A stretch of DNA of 54,741 nucleotides from positions 1 to 54,741 of the forward strand of contig CAZUXT010000020.1 in NCBI GenBank assembly GCA_964624145.1, read 5' to 3'. The first letter of the stretch is position 1. The number at the start of each line of letters is the position of its first letter. A program made the position numbers and the translations under genes. Positions 1-9,027 of this stretch are shown here, piece by piece. Source of the DNA: WJMT01 sp964624145 (GTDB lineage: Bacteria > Acidobacteriota > Aminicenantia > Aminicenantales > Aminicenantaceae). The notes under the pieces are model-generated. The model saw only the letters and a program-made list of their open reading frames with translations, was not told the DNA's origin and searched no databases.

Positions 1-871
1 CCTGTTTGTTGAAGTAGAGCTCGTAACAGGGGATTTCCCGGCTGATATCATAAGCCAGTGTGATCATTTTATCCCACCAGTCAGGCGTGACCAGAGGTTT
101 TACGATATGGTCAAGAATGCGGGTGGTTATCTCTTTTCTGTCTTCTATGGGTTCGATTCTGTTTTCTTTTGATTTATTGAGAAAAAAGAGCGCTTTTAAC
201 CTGGCTCTGGCCGCGGAAACATCCGGCACTTCTCCGTGACTCCAGGTTCCGTAGAGGGTAAACTCTTGGCCGGGCTTTTTGCGGATGATATTCCGGTCAT
301 CGCAGAGGATTTCGGATCTGTCCTTGAATATTTTGACCATGGTGGATTTCCCGGCTTCGGAATGGCCCACAAACGCAAGGCCAAAGCCTTTATAGATAAG
401 GCCTGCGGAATGGACGATGCATCCGTTTTTATCCGGCAGGAGCCTGGCCAGAAGGATCTGGTCGCTGGGGAAAAAGGTCAGGGACGTCCTGTTTCCGGAT
501 TCGATCAGGTCTGTGCCATCATGATATAGGCGGCCGTTGGTATGGCTGTGGTTGAAGCGGGCGATCTTAAAGATCTTCTCTCCTTCTTGCTCGGGATAGA
601 CGCCGATATAGAGCCATCCGTCATCTTTTTTATAGATCTTCCAGGGGGGATCGTCATAGACCCTGTGACCGAGGTCACTTTTTTTTAACCCGGGAAGGGA
701 AAAAGAATGATGGAGGGATATCATGTCCTCTCCGGGGCCTTTGGCTTTGAAAAGCCTGAATTTGGGATGGAATGTGGACTCGGTCAGGGGAAGGTCTGAG
801 GACACTTTTATGGTGATATCCGCGATCTTAAAGTAGTTTATATACTCTTTGTTTTTTTCTTTATTTTTCAA
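1..871 (-). CDS. HPr kinase/PEP-carboxykinase-like P-loop protein (3' part off window)
   Basis: On the minus strand one frame stays open from about 871 to the window edge (about 290 codons). It has a Walker A loop GHSEAGKST near nucleotides 330-350, followed by an acidic CDDRN motif, the arrangement of HprK-like/PEP-carboxykinase-fold kinases. Stand-alone proteins of this kind are common near PqqD or radical SAM peptide systems, but no such partner is visible here. No ATG lies at the 5' end. The best start is TTG at 871, since an in-frame stop lies about 30 codons upstream. The last visible residues (ELYFNKQ) match the usual end of the family, so probably only a short C-terminus is missing. 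It is divergent from the MFS gene at 996. The substrate is unknown. Confidence 0.7.
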   Translation of the reverse strand, partial: MKNKEKNKEYINYFKIADITIKVSSDLPLTESTFHPKFRLFKAKGPGEDMISLHHSFSLPGLKKSDLGHRVYDDPPWKIYKKDDGWLYIGVYPEQEGEKIFKIARFNHSHTNGRLYHDGTDLIESGNRTSLTFFPSDQILLARLLPDKNGCIVHSAGLIYKGFGLAFVGHSEAGKSTMVKIFKDRSEILCDDRNIIRKKPGQEFTLYGTWSHGEVPDVSAARARLKALFFLNKSKENRIEPIEDRKEITTRILDHIVKPLVTPDWWDKMITLAYDISREIPCYELYFNKQ

Positions 872-967
872 TGTATACCTGTGGATTTTTTGTGTTGAAG
901 ATAATGATACACCGGAAAAGGCTTCAGTTCAATACAAATCACACTTTTTTGTTCTGAGTGATGTGTG

Positions 968-973
968 TATAAT
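968..973 (+). promoter_or_regulatory. -10 element of the MFS transporter gene
   Basis: A perfect TATAAT lies 22 bases before the ATG at 996. Only a T-rich, poor -35 match lies 17 bases upstream. It sits in the 120-base gap between the divergent HprK-like and MFS genes. Confidence 0.4.
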
Positions 974-995
974 GACAGATTAAAAAAACAGGGCC

Positions 996-2192
996 ATGTT
1001 TAAAAAAATAATCACTCTATACCGCAGCGCTTACACCGGATTTCCCCGGCAGGCCTGGACCCTGTTTGCGGTTCAGCTGGTCAATGCGTCTGGATTTATG
1101 GTGATTTTCTTTTTAAGCCTGTATCTCACCAGGAAATTGGATTTTACATTAGAGCAGGCGGGACGCACCATAAGTGTTTTTGGCATGGGCTCTCTGGTCG
1201 GGGCGTGGCTGGGAGGATGGCTTTCAGACCGTTTGGGGTCCACAAATGTTCAGAAGCTCGGCCTGTTTTGTGCGGGGATTTTCTATATCTGGTTGGGCCA
1301 GCCTGAGTCGCTTTGGGCTGTCAATATGATCATTTTCATAGTAGCCATTGCTTCCGGTATGCTCTATCCCGCAGCCAATACTTCCATGGCCAGGCTTTGT
1401 TCTCCTGAGACTATGACCAAAGGATTTGCGCTCAACCGGCTGGCCAGCAATATAGGAGTGACCATCGGACCGGCAGTGGGCGGATTTCTGGCCCTTCGCA
1501 ATTACGGGCTTCTTTTCTGGTTTGACGGTTTGACCTGCCTGGCCGCCGCCCTGCTTTTTTCCCTCCTCTGGAGGAAGCCGGAACAGGAGCTCAGAGCTGA
1601 AGAAAAAAAGCGCCCTGAAAGCGGCCGGTCTCCCTGGCGTGATATTCCTTTTTTAATGCTGCTCCCCCTCATAGCCATCTGGGGGACCGTTTTCCATCAG
1701 CTTTTTGTTACGTTTCCTCTTTACATGAGGGAGGTATACGGTTTTCCTGAAAACCGGATAGGCCTGCTCGTCATGATCAATACGCTGCTCATTGTGACTT
1801 TGGAAATGCTTCTGATCCAATGGATCGGGAAGCGTTCCCTGGTCCGTATCATTGCCTTTGCTTTTTTGTTGACAGGAATGGGTTTTGCCTTGATGCCTCT
1901 CGGAAGGGGGTTTGTTTATGCGGCGTTCACCGTAGCGGTTTGGACGTTCGGTGAGATGCTCAGTATGCCGCTTTTGGGGGCGTTCATTGCACAAAGAGCC
2001 GGCTCAGGGAGCCAGGGCCGTTATATGGGGCTTTTCAGCTTTGCCTTTTCTGTTTCCATGATACTGGGCCCGTCATTGGGAACGTATGTGTACTCCCGCT
2101 TCGGATCGGATGTCCTCTGGTTTGGCTGTGGTGTAACGGGATTTCTGCTTTTTGTAGCGTTTCGACTGATGAGCCCTTTGTTCCAGAAAAGC
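996..2192 (+). CDS. MFS transporter (3' end at assembly gap)
   Basis: A 12-helix major facilitator with the loop 2-3 motif GGWLSDRLG near residue 75 and a long central loop of charged residues near 195-215. Residues before the gap end ...LMSPLFQKS. The open frame through the Ns is an artefact. The sequences on both sides of the gap share AAAAGC; merging them gives a TAA stop directly after QKS and a 399-aa protein, the normal size for this family. The substrate is unknown; drug or sugar export would both fit. It converges on the GH2 gene. Confidence 0.85.
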
Positions 2193-2292
2193 NNNNNNNN
2201 NNNNNNNNNNNNNNNNNNNNNNNNNNNNNNNNNNNNNNNNNNNNNNNNNNNNNNNNNNNNNNNNNNNNNNNNNNNNNNNNNNNNNNNNNNNN
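2193..2292. other. Assembly gap of 100 Ns
   Basis: Exactly 100 Ns, the usual placeholder for an unknown gap. The left flank ends in AAAAGC and the right flank begins with AAAAGC, so the two contigs may simply overlap by six bases with nothing missing. Confidence 0.95.
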
Positions 2293-2297
2293 AAAAG

Positions 2298-5200
2298 CTA
2301 AAACTCAAATATTTTTTTTAACAGCTCCATAATGCTTTGTTTCTTTTCATCAATGGGCTTTATCCGGAACCTGTAGCTGTAGTATTTTTCAAGAAGCATA
2401 TATTCCGGATGAGGCCTGGCTCCCCAGGAATCATCTCCTCCGACTCCCATTTGTTTGTAATCCAGATTGAGTGAGGTCAGCTCACGCGGCTTGACATCAC
2501 AGATGTGCCGGTTGACCTCTCTGGCGTTTTCATTGAATGCGGATGTCTTTTTTTCTGATTCAAAGTCCTCTAGCAAATTATGGTGCGCACTGAAGCTGAT
2601 CAGGGGCATACCCACCACCAGGAGCCCGATTCCCTCTTTGTTGGTCAAGGAAAGCCACCTTGTATCGGTCCTGTTTCCGTTTTCCTGGGGGCGGATATAG
2701 GCAAAAGAGAGATCTTTGACCGATTTCTCGTAGAGCCCGATCCTGGCTGCTGTTTTGCGGTCCCAGTAGTTTTCAAAAGGCCCTTTTCCAAACCATTTGA
2801 TGTGTTCGAACTCACGGGGAAGCTGCATGTTCATGCCCAGTCTGGGCAGTTCGGGAAGAGAGGAATTGAGTTTTTCAAAATCAATTTCTATGATAATATC
2901 GCCGCTTCCTGTTATCGTGTATGCGGAAGTGTAATGGGCTATGGCCGTCCCTTTTTTATCTTCCATATCAAACTGAAAAGTCAGCCTTACCGCCTTTTTT
3001 GAGAGTTCTTCTGTTTGAGAGTCCGTGATTTTCCTTCTTGCCCCTGCTTCTTTCCATATACGGCAGCGGTCGGGCATTCCATTTCCGAAATCGTTATCAG
3101 TGGGAGCTCTCCAAAAATTAGGGATAAGGGATTTCTTGATGAGCTCTTTTCCTTTGAAAATGATGGATTCCAGAGTGCCTGAATCCAGATTAAAGCGGAT
3201 CGTGAAATCGCTCCCTTGGATCACAGCTTCGGATTCACTGCGTTCCATATGGATGTCAGCCCAGTTTTCCGGATTTTCAGGGGCGATTTTTTCATAGACG
3301 GGCAGTTTGAACTGCTGGTGCGCCATGATATGCCTTTTGGGGAACAGAGAACGTTTTTCTTTTTCTTTGAGATACAGGTCGAGAAAGTATTCCGAGCCCG
3401 GTTTTATCTGGGGAAGACTGTACCCCAATTCGATGTCTTTGCTCTCAAGAGGAGGTATTTCAAGGTTATCTATGCGGCCTAAACTGATTTTTTCTCCGTC
3501 CTGCTCTATAGCCCATTCGAGTTCGAACGGGGACAGATCAGTGAAGCTGAACTTATTCGACACAGATATCTTTCCCGATTGCAGGTCAACGGGTTTGAAT
3601 CCGGCAAACTGATAGGCTCTTTTCACTTCATGAAGAGCGGGGTGCGGTGTCCTGTCAGGATTGACGAGTCCGTTTATACAGAAATTCCCGTCACTCGGGA
3701 CACCCGGAGGACCGAAGTCTCCTCCATAGGCCCAGAACTCTTCGTTGTTTTCGTTTTTCGTAACAAGCCCCTGGTCCACCCAGTCCCATATGAAACCGCC
3801 CTGAAGGATTTCATAGTTCTCGATCACATCCCAGTAATCCTGAAGGTTTCCATTGCTGTTTCCCATAGCATGGGAATACTCACAGAGAACAAGAGGCCTG
3901 TCCTCCCTGCTGTTTGCGTATTTCTGGAGGTGGCCTATCCGGGCATACATGGGACAGTAGATATCCGAATGCCTTTGTTTTGCGTTTGTTTGATGGCCCT
4001 CTCTTTCATACTGTACCGGCCGGGTGCTGTCTCTGCTTTTGATCCACTGGTAGTTGGCAAGCATGTTGTGGCCGTCTCCCGCTTCATTCCCTAAAGACCA
4101 GATGATTATCGAAGGATGGTTTTTATCCCTCTCAACCATTTTTTCTGCCCTGTCCAGATGAGCGGCTTTCCATTCAGGCTTATCAGCCAGGGTGACATCT
4201 TTGTTATACCCCATTCCGTGGGATTCTATGTTGCTTTCATCAATGAGATACAATCCGTATTCATCGCACAGCTTGTACCAGGCCACTGGCTGTGGATAAT
4301 GGGATGTTCTGACCGCGTTTATGTTTGATTTTTTCATCAAGCTGATATCTTCTAGCATGGTTTCTCTGTCAACAACATGGCCTTTTCGTTCGTGGTGTTC
4401 GTGGAGATTGACTCCCTTCAGATAGACCGGCACTCCATTAACATGAAGCTGTTTGTTTTTTATCTCAACGCTGCGGAAGCCCGCTTTGCAGCTAAGAGCT
4501 TCCATAGTGCCTCCGGAGCTGTTTTTTAAGCTGATGAGAAGGGTATAGAGATGGGGGGTTTCAGCACTCCATTTTTTGGGTTTCTCTGTTTCTTTGGAAA
4601 ACATCACGATATTTTTACCGTTTTCTACGGTTATGGTTTCTGAGCCGGAGAGGATTTCTTTGTTTTGGTCTCTGAGAGAGAATTCAATTGTGTACGGGAT
4701 TGCCTCTTTCAGAAGACTTTTGATTTCTATTTGAAGGGAGAGCTTTCCGTCCTTGTAGTCATTGACAAGGCCTGCTTTTGCAAAAAAGTCTCTTATATAG
4801 ACTTTGTTCCTGGCTAGAAGATAAACATCTCTCTGGATACCGCTCAGCCTCCAGAAATCCTGGTCTTCCAGGTAGCTCCCGTCACACCACCTGTAGACCT
4901 CAACGGCGACAGAGTTCCGGCCTTCCCTGATGTAAGGAGTTATGCGAAATTCCGCAGGCGTTTTGCTCCCCTCATTGTAGCCGACCTTTTGGCCGTTTAT
5001 CCAAACATACATGGCGGAACTCACAGCCCCGAAGTGAATAAAGATTTCTTTGTCCTTCCATTCTTTGGGAAGCCTGAAGTCGCGTTTGTAGGAGCCGACC
5101 GGATTATAGTTGTGGTGGATGTAAGGAGGATTTTTTTCAAAGGGGTAACCGGCGTCTACATAAAGAGGGATCCCATATCCCTGCAGCTCCCAGTTGCTGG

Positions 5201-5543
5201 GAACCGGGATGTCATCCCATCCGTTCGTATTGTAATCCGGTTCGAAAAAGTAATAAGGCCTGTCTCCGGGCTTTCTTGACCAGTTAAATTTCCACATTCC
5301 GTTTAAATTGAAATAATAGGGGGAATCCTCTTTCCTGTCTGCAGCAGCCCGCTCTTTTTCAGCATAAGGAATAAAGCTGGCCCTGGGAGGTTCCCTGTTT
5401 ATTTGAAAAACCGCTGGATTTTCCCAGTCTCTGGGCTCTGTTTCCTTATAGGTTCTTTTTGCGTACTTATCCTCTGTTGTGCAGCTTGACAATAAAGCGA
5501 GCACTAAACAGAAAAGAGCACTTATAAAAATGGGTTTTTTCAT
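2298..5543 (-). CDS. Beta-galactosidase-type glycoside hydrolase family 2, lipoprotein
   Basis: A 1081-aa LacZ-like enzyme with an N-terminal lipoprotein signal (lipobox LLSSC, Cys21), so it should sit in the outer or inner membrane facing the periplasm or surface. Domain order is the full LacZ one: jelly-roll sugar-binding domain, Ig-like domain, TIM barrel, Ig-like domain and C-terminal beta-sandwich. The proposed acid/base is Glu487 in WSLGNEAGDG and the nucleophile is Glu555 in LCEYSHAMGNS. Length matches family norms. It would hydrolyse terminal beta-galactosides outside the cytoplasm, with an MFS transporter gene next to it. A promoter is visible at 5602-5630. The stop codon lies next to the assembly gap, but the C-terminus looks natural. 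Confidence 0.92.
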   Translation of the reverse strand: MKKPIFISALFCLVLALLSSCTTEDKYAKRTYKETEPRDWENPAVFQINREPPRASFIPYAEKERAAADRKEDSPYYFNLNGMWKFNWSRKPGDRPYYFFEPDYNTNGWDDIPVPSNWELQGYGIPLYVDAGYPFEKNPPYIHHNYNPVGSYKRDFRLPKEWKDKEIFIHFGAVSSAMYVWINGQKVGYNEGSKTPAEFRITPYIREGRNSVAVEVYRWCDGSYLEDQDFWRLSGIQRDVYLLARNKVYIRDFFAKAGLVNDYKDGKLSLQIEIKSLLKEAIPYTIEFSLRDQNKEILSGSETITVENGKNIVMFSKETEKPKKWSAETPHLYTLLISLKNSSGGTMEALSCKAGFRSVEIKNKQLHVNGVPVYLKGVNLHEHHERKGHVVDRETMLEDISLMKKSNINAVRTSHYPQPVAWYKLCDEYGLYLIDESNIESHGMGYNKDVTLADKPEWKAAHLDRAEKMVERDKNHPSIIIWSLGNEAGDGHNMLANYQWIKSRDSTRPVQYEREGHQTNAKQRHSDIYCPMYARIGHLQKYANSREDRPLVLCEYSHAMGNSNGNLQDYWDVIENYEILQGGFIWDWVDQGLVTKNENNEEFWAYGGDFGPPGVPSDGNFCINGLVNPDRTPHPALHEVKRAYQFAGFKPVDLQSGKISVSNKFSFTDLSPFELEWAIEQDGEKISLGRIDNLEIPPLESKDIELGYSLPQIKPGSEYFLDLYLKEKEKRSLFPKRHIMAHQQFKLPVYEKIAPENPENWADIHMERSESEAVIQGSDFTIRFNLDSGTLESIIFKGKELIKKSLIPNFWRAPTDNDFGNGMPDRCRIWKEAGARRKITDSQTEELSKKAVRLTFQFDMEDKKGTAIAHYTSAYTITGSGDIIIEIDFEKLNSSLPELPRLGMNMQLPREFEHIKWFGKGPFENYWDRKTAARIGLYEKSVKDLSFAYIRPQENGNRTDTRWLSLTNKEGIGLLVVGMPLISFSAHHNLLEDFESEKKTSAFNENAREVNRHICDVKPRELTSLNLDYKQMGVGGDDSWGARPHPEYMLLEKYYSYRFRIKPIDEKKQSIMELLKKIFEF

Positions 5544-5601
5544 TTGTTCCTCTCATTAGAGATTTGATCTTATTTATTCATAAGAAAAGAGTGGTGTTCT
5601 T

Positions 5602-5630
5602 ATTATCATTTTCTTTTCAAGGATATTCAA
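5602..5630 (-). promoter_or_regulatory. Promoter of the GH2 gene
   Basis: On the minus strand TTGAAT (5625-5630) and GATAAT (5602-5607) are separated by 17 bases, about 60 bases before the GH2 start codon. Confidence 0.5.
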
Positions 5631-5660
5631 GATTTTTTCTAAGAATCAAGTCAATGTATC

Positions 5661-5840
5661 ATTCAGGTATGGCTGTCGCTTGCAAAAGATTTTTAACGCC
5701 ATTCTTCTTCGTTTTTCTCGGCTCCTGCGTAACTCCCCCCGTCCGTGGGTCAGACATACTCGTCGCCCGGCTTCGCCGGGTACCCTCGAAAAGCCTCATC
5801 CGAAGGCTAAATCTTCAATGTCGCTTCAGCCACACCTGAA
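5661..5840. repeat. 180-bp element with imperfect ~33-base terminal inverted repeats
   Basis: The left end (5661-5693) and the reverse complement of the right end (about 5810-5840) both begin ATTCAGGTRTGGCTG (14 of 15 identical), then diverge slightly before a shared AGATTT. Inside are a perfect hairpin, CCCGGC-TTC-GCCGGG at 5766-5780, and a second small one at 5792-5808 (AGCCT/AGGCT). The layout is that of a non-autonomous MITE-like element or a folded RNA/DNA unit. No second copy was seen in this window. Confidence 0.65.
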
Positions 5841-5917
5841 TTTCTTAAGGATTACGTTTATCCTGTAAGACAAACAATACCATGCCTCATCCAGACTTTC
5901 AGGCAGGATCATGAATG

Positions 5918-6183
5918 TAAGCCTGGTTATTCACGAGTCGAGATGGCTGCAGATGCGAGGCGCAGGGTATGAAGCTGTGGTCTTTCACCGCGAATGCCCT
6001 GCAACTAAGCAGGTGCTGTGAGATCGGCTCGCCCGAAGGGGAAAAGCTGCCGATAATAAGATAAAATTATAAGCATCAAGAAACGAAGCAGTCTTATATG
6101 GTTTCTTAGAGAACTCTAAAAATATAGAGAACAGGTAAGGTTATGAGTATGTTATCGGCAGGTTTTATGAATAACCAGGATTA
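5918..6183 (+). repeat. Structured dispersed element, copy 1
   Basis: Terminal inverted repeats CCTGGTTATTCA (5922-5933) and TGAATAACCAGG (6168-6179) match perfectly and extend to TAAnCCTGG at both ends. A ~108-base core (5934-6041) follows, with nested stems GCAGGGT/GCCCTGC (5962-5968, 5996-6002) and GTGGT/ACCGC (5977-5981, 5987-5991). A second stem, 6042-6056 with 6152-6166 (14 of 15 pairs), encloses a 95-base variable region. The copy at 21154-21407 in the other orientation has the same plan and a core of equal length. No protein is encoded. The stop codon of the M64 gene lies in the outermost repeat. Confidence 0.8.
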
Positions 6184-7650
6184 GCGGCTGAGGTGATAGA
6201 TAATGCGGAGGATGGCTTCTTCGCTTACAGGGCCGTATTCACCGTTAGAGAACATGCCGACATGCACTTCTGAGCGAAAAAGCCCTTTAGGGGAATACCC
6301 TGCGCCTTCGAACACGCCGATTTTCCCTTTGTATTTTTCTTGATATTTAAGAAGCACTTTTTTGATTTCATCGTTGATTTGCTTTAATGTGGAATCGAGA
6401 TCGTTCTTTAATTTCATTATCTCTTCCTTTGAGGCTGCTTTTTGTTCAAGGGAAGAAATTTGCTGTTTTGCTTTTTCTTCCGATTCTTTCCTCTTCTTTA
6501 CAAGGATTTCTATTTCTTCCTGGCCCCAGGGAGTGGGAATTTGTATCCCCGGAGAGAGCAGGTGCTTCCATTTGATATGTTCTGGATTCAGAAGGGCTGT
6601 TATGTTGGGCTCATGCGGTTCGACTCCTGGAGGGTAAAATTCGTTGTACGCCACACTTGATGTAAAGTATTCATCTGCGAGATTAGCAAATCCGTGGCCG
6701 AACTCATGCATCAGAGTGTGCTCGCTTCTCTCATCATCTGATGTGAAAATGGTATAGTCGTTATAAATGCCGCCGCCCCCGTATCTAGGAGTGTTGGCCA
6801 TGACAATGAGTGTATCATAAGGGACTTTTGATGAGATATCTCTGAGAGCCTTGGTGTCATCGATAAGAAGATATCTGGGTGTGCCCAGGGCATTATAAGA
6901 GGAGTTAAGAACGGTGTTTTTAAATATCCCTTTAGTTGGTTCATCTGTCCCTCTTTGCTGCGAGGCCCGGAAAATGCCGGTTACATTGAATTTTTCTTTA
7001 TGGCTTTGAAAAGGTTCTGTTCTGAAAATGACTTTGGTGAAACGGCCAACATCTTTTTTGAATTTTTCCCAGTCTTCAGCTTTATATCCTTCTGCGATAA
7101 AAACAATATCCACTTTATCATGAGGGTCTCCGTTTTCTATTGCCTTATAGATGCGGTCATCTGTGTTGGATTCTTCATGGATGATATTTTCATCCCTGGG
7201 ATCGATATTTATCACAAACTGGGGACAAAGAAGATTGTTTTTGTCCCTGGCTTCTATGATGAACATGAAGGGATGTTTAGGGTAAGGGATGAGAGCTGTT
7301 TGAAGGTATGTTTTTTTGATGTTGTTTTTAGCGTCATCTGTGGTTTTGTATTCTCCAAATAGAGTCGCAAAGCCTTTTGAATAAAGAAGACGGTTCGTGC
7401 CCTTATCCACTATTTTGATATAATACATGCCCGAGTTCATGGTATCGATGGTCTTTTCCGGGTTTCCTGCCCATTTGGGGTATTTGTAGATCTGATCAAG
7501 AGAAATGGTTATTTCGTCCGAATCCCCGGTCTGAAAAAAATCAATGCGCATGGTATGGTCCGTAAAATAGGCCTCGAATGGGATATCTTCCGATACCAGC
7601 AATGCAGAGGAAAAAAAGAGGGTAAGAAGAAAGATACATGATTTTTTCAT
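6181..7650 (-). CDS. Secreted M64-family metallopeptidase
   Basis: A 489-aa protein with a Sec signal peptide (about residues 1-20). An N-terminal beta-rich domain (about 25-170) precedes a peptidase M64 (IgA-peptidase-like) domain. The zinc motif is HEFGHGFANLADEY with His315, Glu316 and His319, and the DE pair at 326-327 as expected. A lysine- and glutamate-rich coiled-coil insertion lies near residues 395-440. It is probably an extracellular or periplasmic protein-degrading enzyme. It reads from a promoter at 7678-7705 and a ribosome site (GGGAGG) before ATG 7650. Its TAA stop lies in the terminal repeat of the structured element. Confidence 0.88.
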   Translation of the reverse strand: MKKSCIFLLTLFFSSALLVSEDIPFEAYFTDHTMRIDFFQTGDSDEITISLDQIYKYPKWAGNPEKTIDTMNSGMYYIKIVDKGTNRLLYSKGFATLFGEYKTTDDAKNNIKKTYLQTALIPYPKHPFMFIIEARDKNNLLCPQFVINIDPRDENIIHEESNTDDRIYKAIENGDPHDKVDIVFIAEGYKAEDWEKFKKDVGRFTKVIFRTEPFQSHKEKFNVTGIFRASQQRGTDEPTKGIFKNTVLNSSYNALGTPRYLLIDDTKALRDISSKVPYDTLIVMANTPRYGGGGIYNDYTIFTSDDERSEHTLMHEFGHGFANLADEYFTSSVAYNEFYPPGVEPHEPNITALLNPEHIKWKHLLSPGIQIPTPWGQEEIEILVKKRKESEEKAKQQISSLEQKAASKEEIMKLKNDLDSTLKQINDEIKKVLLKYQEKYKGKIGVFEGAGYSPKGLFRSEVHVGMFSNGEYGPVSEEAILRIIYHLSR

Positions 7651-7677
7651 GACAGCCTCCCTGTTTATTTTGAGATT

Positions 7678-7705
7678 ATTATATTGTTTTTGAATGTTTT
7701 TTCAA
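7678..7705 (-). promoter_or_regulatory. Promoter of the M64 peptidase gene
   Basis: On the minus strand TTGAAA (7700-7705) and a perfect TATAAT (7678-7683) are separated by 16 bases, about 27 bases before the start codon. Confidence 0.65.
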
Positions 7706-7873
7706 AAGCTTTGATATCATTTTTTAAATGTTTTTTTGACGGATCAAGTAAAGGGGGATGATGGATATTGCCAAAAATGATGATATGGATTAAACTTATT
7801 GGCAGAGATGCATAGAGGGAAGTACGGCCGCTTAAAGACCGGATGAATATAAAATAAAGAGGAGAAATCAAAA

Positions 7874-8929
7874 ATGAAGGGAAGACTGGTTGTCCTTATT
7901 TTCTTTTCCATACTATTCACTTTCCATTTTTCACAGCCGTACCTTGCTGTATCCCAGTGGGAGCAGATGGTGCTGTATTCCTGTGACAGGGGTATTTTTT
8001 ACAAAACCACATCGGAACTTGACAATCCTGAGCCCGATCCCTTTAATCCCGGAACATTTTCAGGTGTAAGGATATTTGACGGAGACAGAAGTACATGCTG
8101 GGCAGAGGGAGTGCCGGGGAATGGATCGGGAGAGGCCTTGTTTTTCACCATACCGGAAAACACCGGGATTTTGCACATAATAAATGGATCTGCGGGAAGT
8201 GAAGAAGACTTTTTTAGAAATAACAGGATCAAGAAAATGTTCCTAAGCCTTTATGTGGGAGTGAGCCCTGAAGCTCATGTGTCGGAAATGGCTGTTCAGT
8301 ATTTTGCTTTGAAGTATGACAGGGATTTTGTTATTGAGCTGACAGACACGCAGGATGAACAGGATTTGAATTTTCCGATGGCACGGAAGGAATTGATTGA
8401 ATTCAAGGATAGTGTTGTGGAACTTTTTGAAAGTGAAAAGGAAGCGGACGCGGGAAGCCCTGCGGATGCGGTCCATTATATTTTGAGGCTTGAGATACAG
8501 GACGTATATAAGGGTTTGGAAACAGAGGATACCTGTCTTGCGGAGATCAGGATCGAAGAAGGTTTCGAGTCGGTCCATTCCCTTTATTTGGGTGAAGATG
8601 AGAGCTCTGTTCTCATGGATACAGATAAGGAGACAGGGGTCATAGTTGACCGGGATAAGGAAGCGGTTTTTCAGATAATCACTCATACGGAAGACAACCA
8701 GTGGCTTATTTGCATTAAGATGCCCAGGGAGAATGAAGGCCGGGTTGAGACTGAATATGTGCTTTACAATACGGTTGCCGTAAAAAAAATAGGAAAAGAG
8801 ATTTTAGGTGAACATGTGTCGGACATGTACGGCTTTATTAAAAGGGACGGGAAGCTATTTTTGGAGTATTTTAACTCAAGCACTTCAAAAATCGAATATC
8901 TGGATCTGGAAGAGATCAAATTGAAGTAA
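7874..8929 (+). CDS. Secreted protein with NADase-type glycan-binding (discoidin-like) domain
   Basis: 351 aa with an N-terminal signal peptide and ribosome site AGAGGAG before the ATG. Residues about 55-175 hold the motif DGDRSTCWAEG followed by a GNGSGE turn, typical of the F5/8-like 'NADase-type glycan-binding' domain. The late signature IQDVYKGLETEDTCLAEIRI near residue 210 of the same fold is also present. The C-terminal 130 residues are not recognised. No catalytic motif is visible, so a surface glycan-binding or sensing role is inferred. It precedes a C1-like peptidase gene on the same strand by about 100 bases. Confidence 0.65.
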   Translation: MKGRLVVLIFFSILFTFHFSQPYLAVSQWEQMVLYSCDRGIFYKTTSELDNPEPDPFNPGTFSGVRIFDGDRSTCWAEGVPGNGSGEALFFTIPENTGILHIINGSAGSEEDFFRNNRIKKMFLSLYVGVSPEAHVSEMAVQYFALKYDRDFVIELTDTQDEQDLNFPMARKELIEFKDSVVELFESEKEADAGSPADAVHYILRLEIQDVYKGLETEDTCLAEIRIEEGFESVHSLYLGEDESSVLMDTDKETGVIVDRDKEAVFQIITHTEDNQWLICIKMPRENEGRVETEYVLYNTVAVKKIGKEILGEHVSDMYGFIKRDGKLFLEYFNSSTSKIEYLDLEEIKLK

Positions 8930-9027
8930 ATTCAGAGACACATAGGTGGCTGTGATTTGCTCTTTTCAGATCAATGAATATGATAGAGATCGATAGGGTT
9001 AGGATTGATTGAAGAAAGGAGTTATTT

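Larger units (their letters stand above)
5544..6180. other. 637-base non-coding stretch holding two inverted-repeat elements
   Basis: No convincing gene lies here; the open frames of 60-90 codons have no ribosome site and cross the repeat elements. It contains the GH2 promoter (5602-5630), a 180-bp inverted-repeat element (5661-5840), about 80 bases with an AT-rich hairpin region, and a ~260-bp structured element (5918-6183) that reaches the stop codon of the M64 peptidase gene. Confidence 0.8.

Noticed and set aside
2193..2321. MFS frame continuing through the Ns to 2321
   Set aside because: Translation across undefined bases is meaningless; the merged flanks give a stop directly after QKS.
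5608..5630. TTTCAAGGATAT shared by 5615-5626 and the interior of element copy 2
   Set aside because: A 12-base AT-rich match is expected by chance in 54 kb, and it lies outside copy 1.
5564..5868. Open frames of 60-90 codons on the plus strand
   Set aside because: They run across the inverted-repeat element, have no ribosome site and show no protein-like pattern.
5918..6183. Element as an integron attC site, CRISPR unit or retron
   Set aside because: No GTTRRRY/RYYYAAC core pair, no array or spacers, and no reverse transcriptase or integrase in the window. Retron resemblance is kept only as an analogy.
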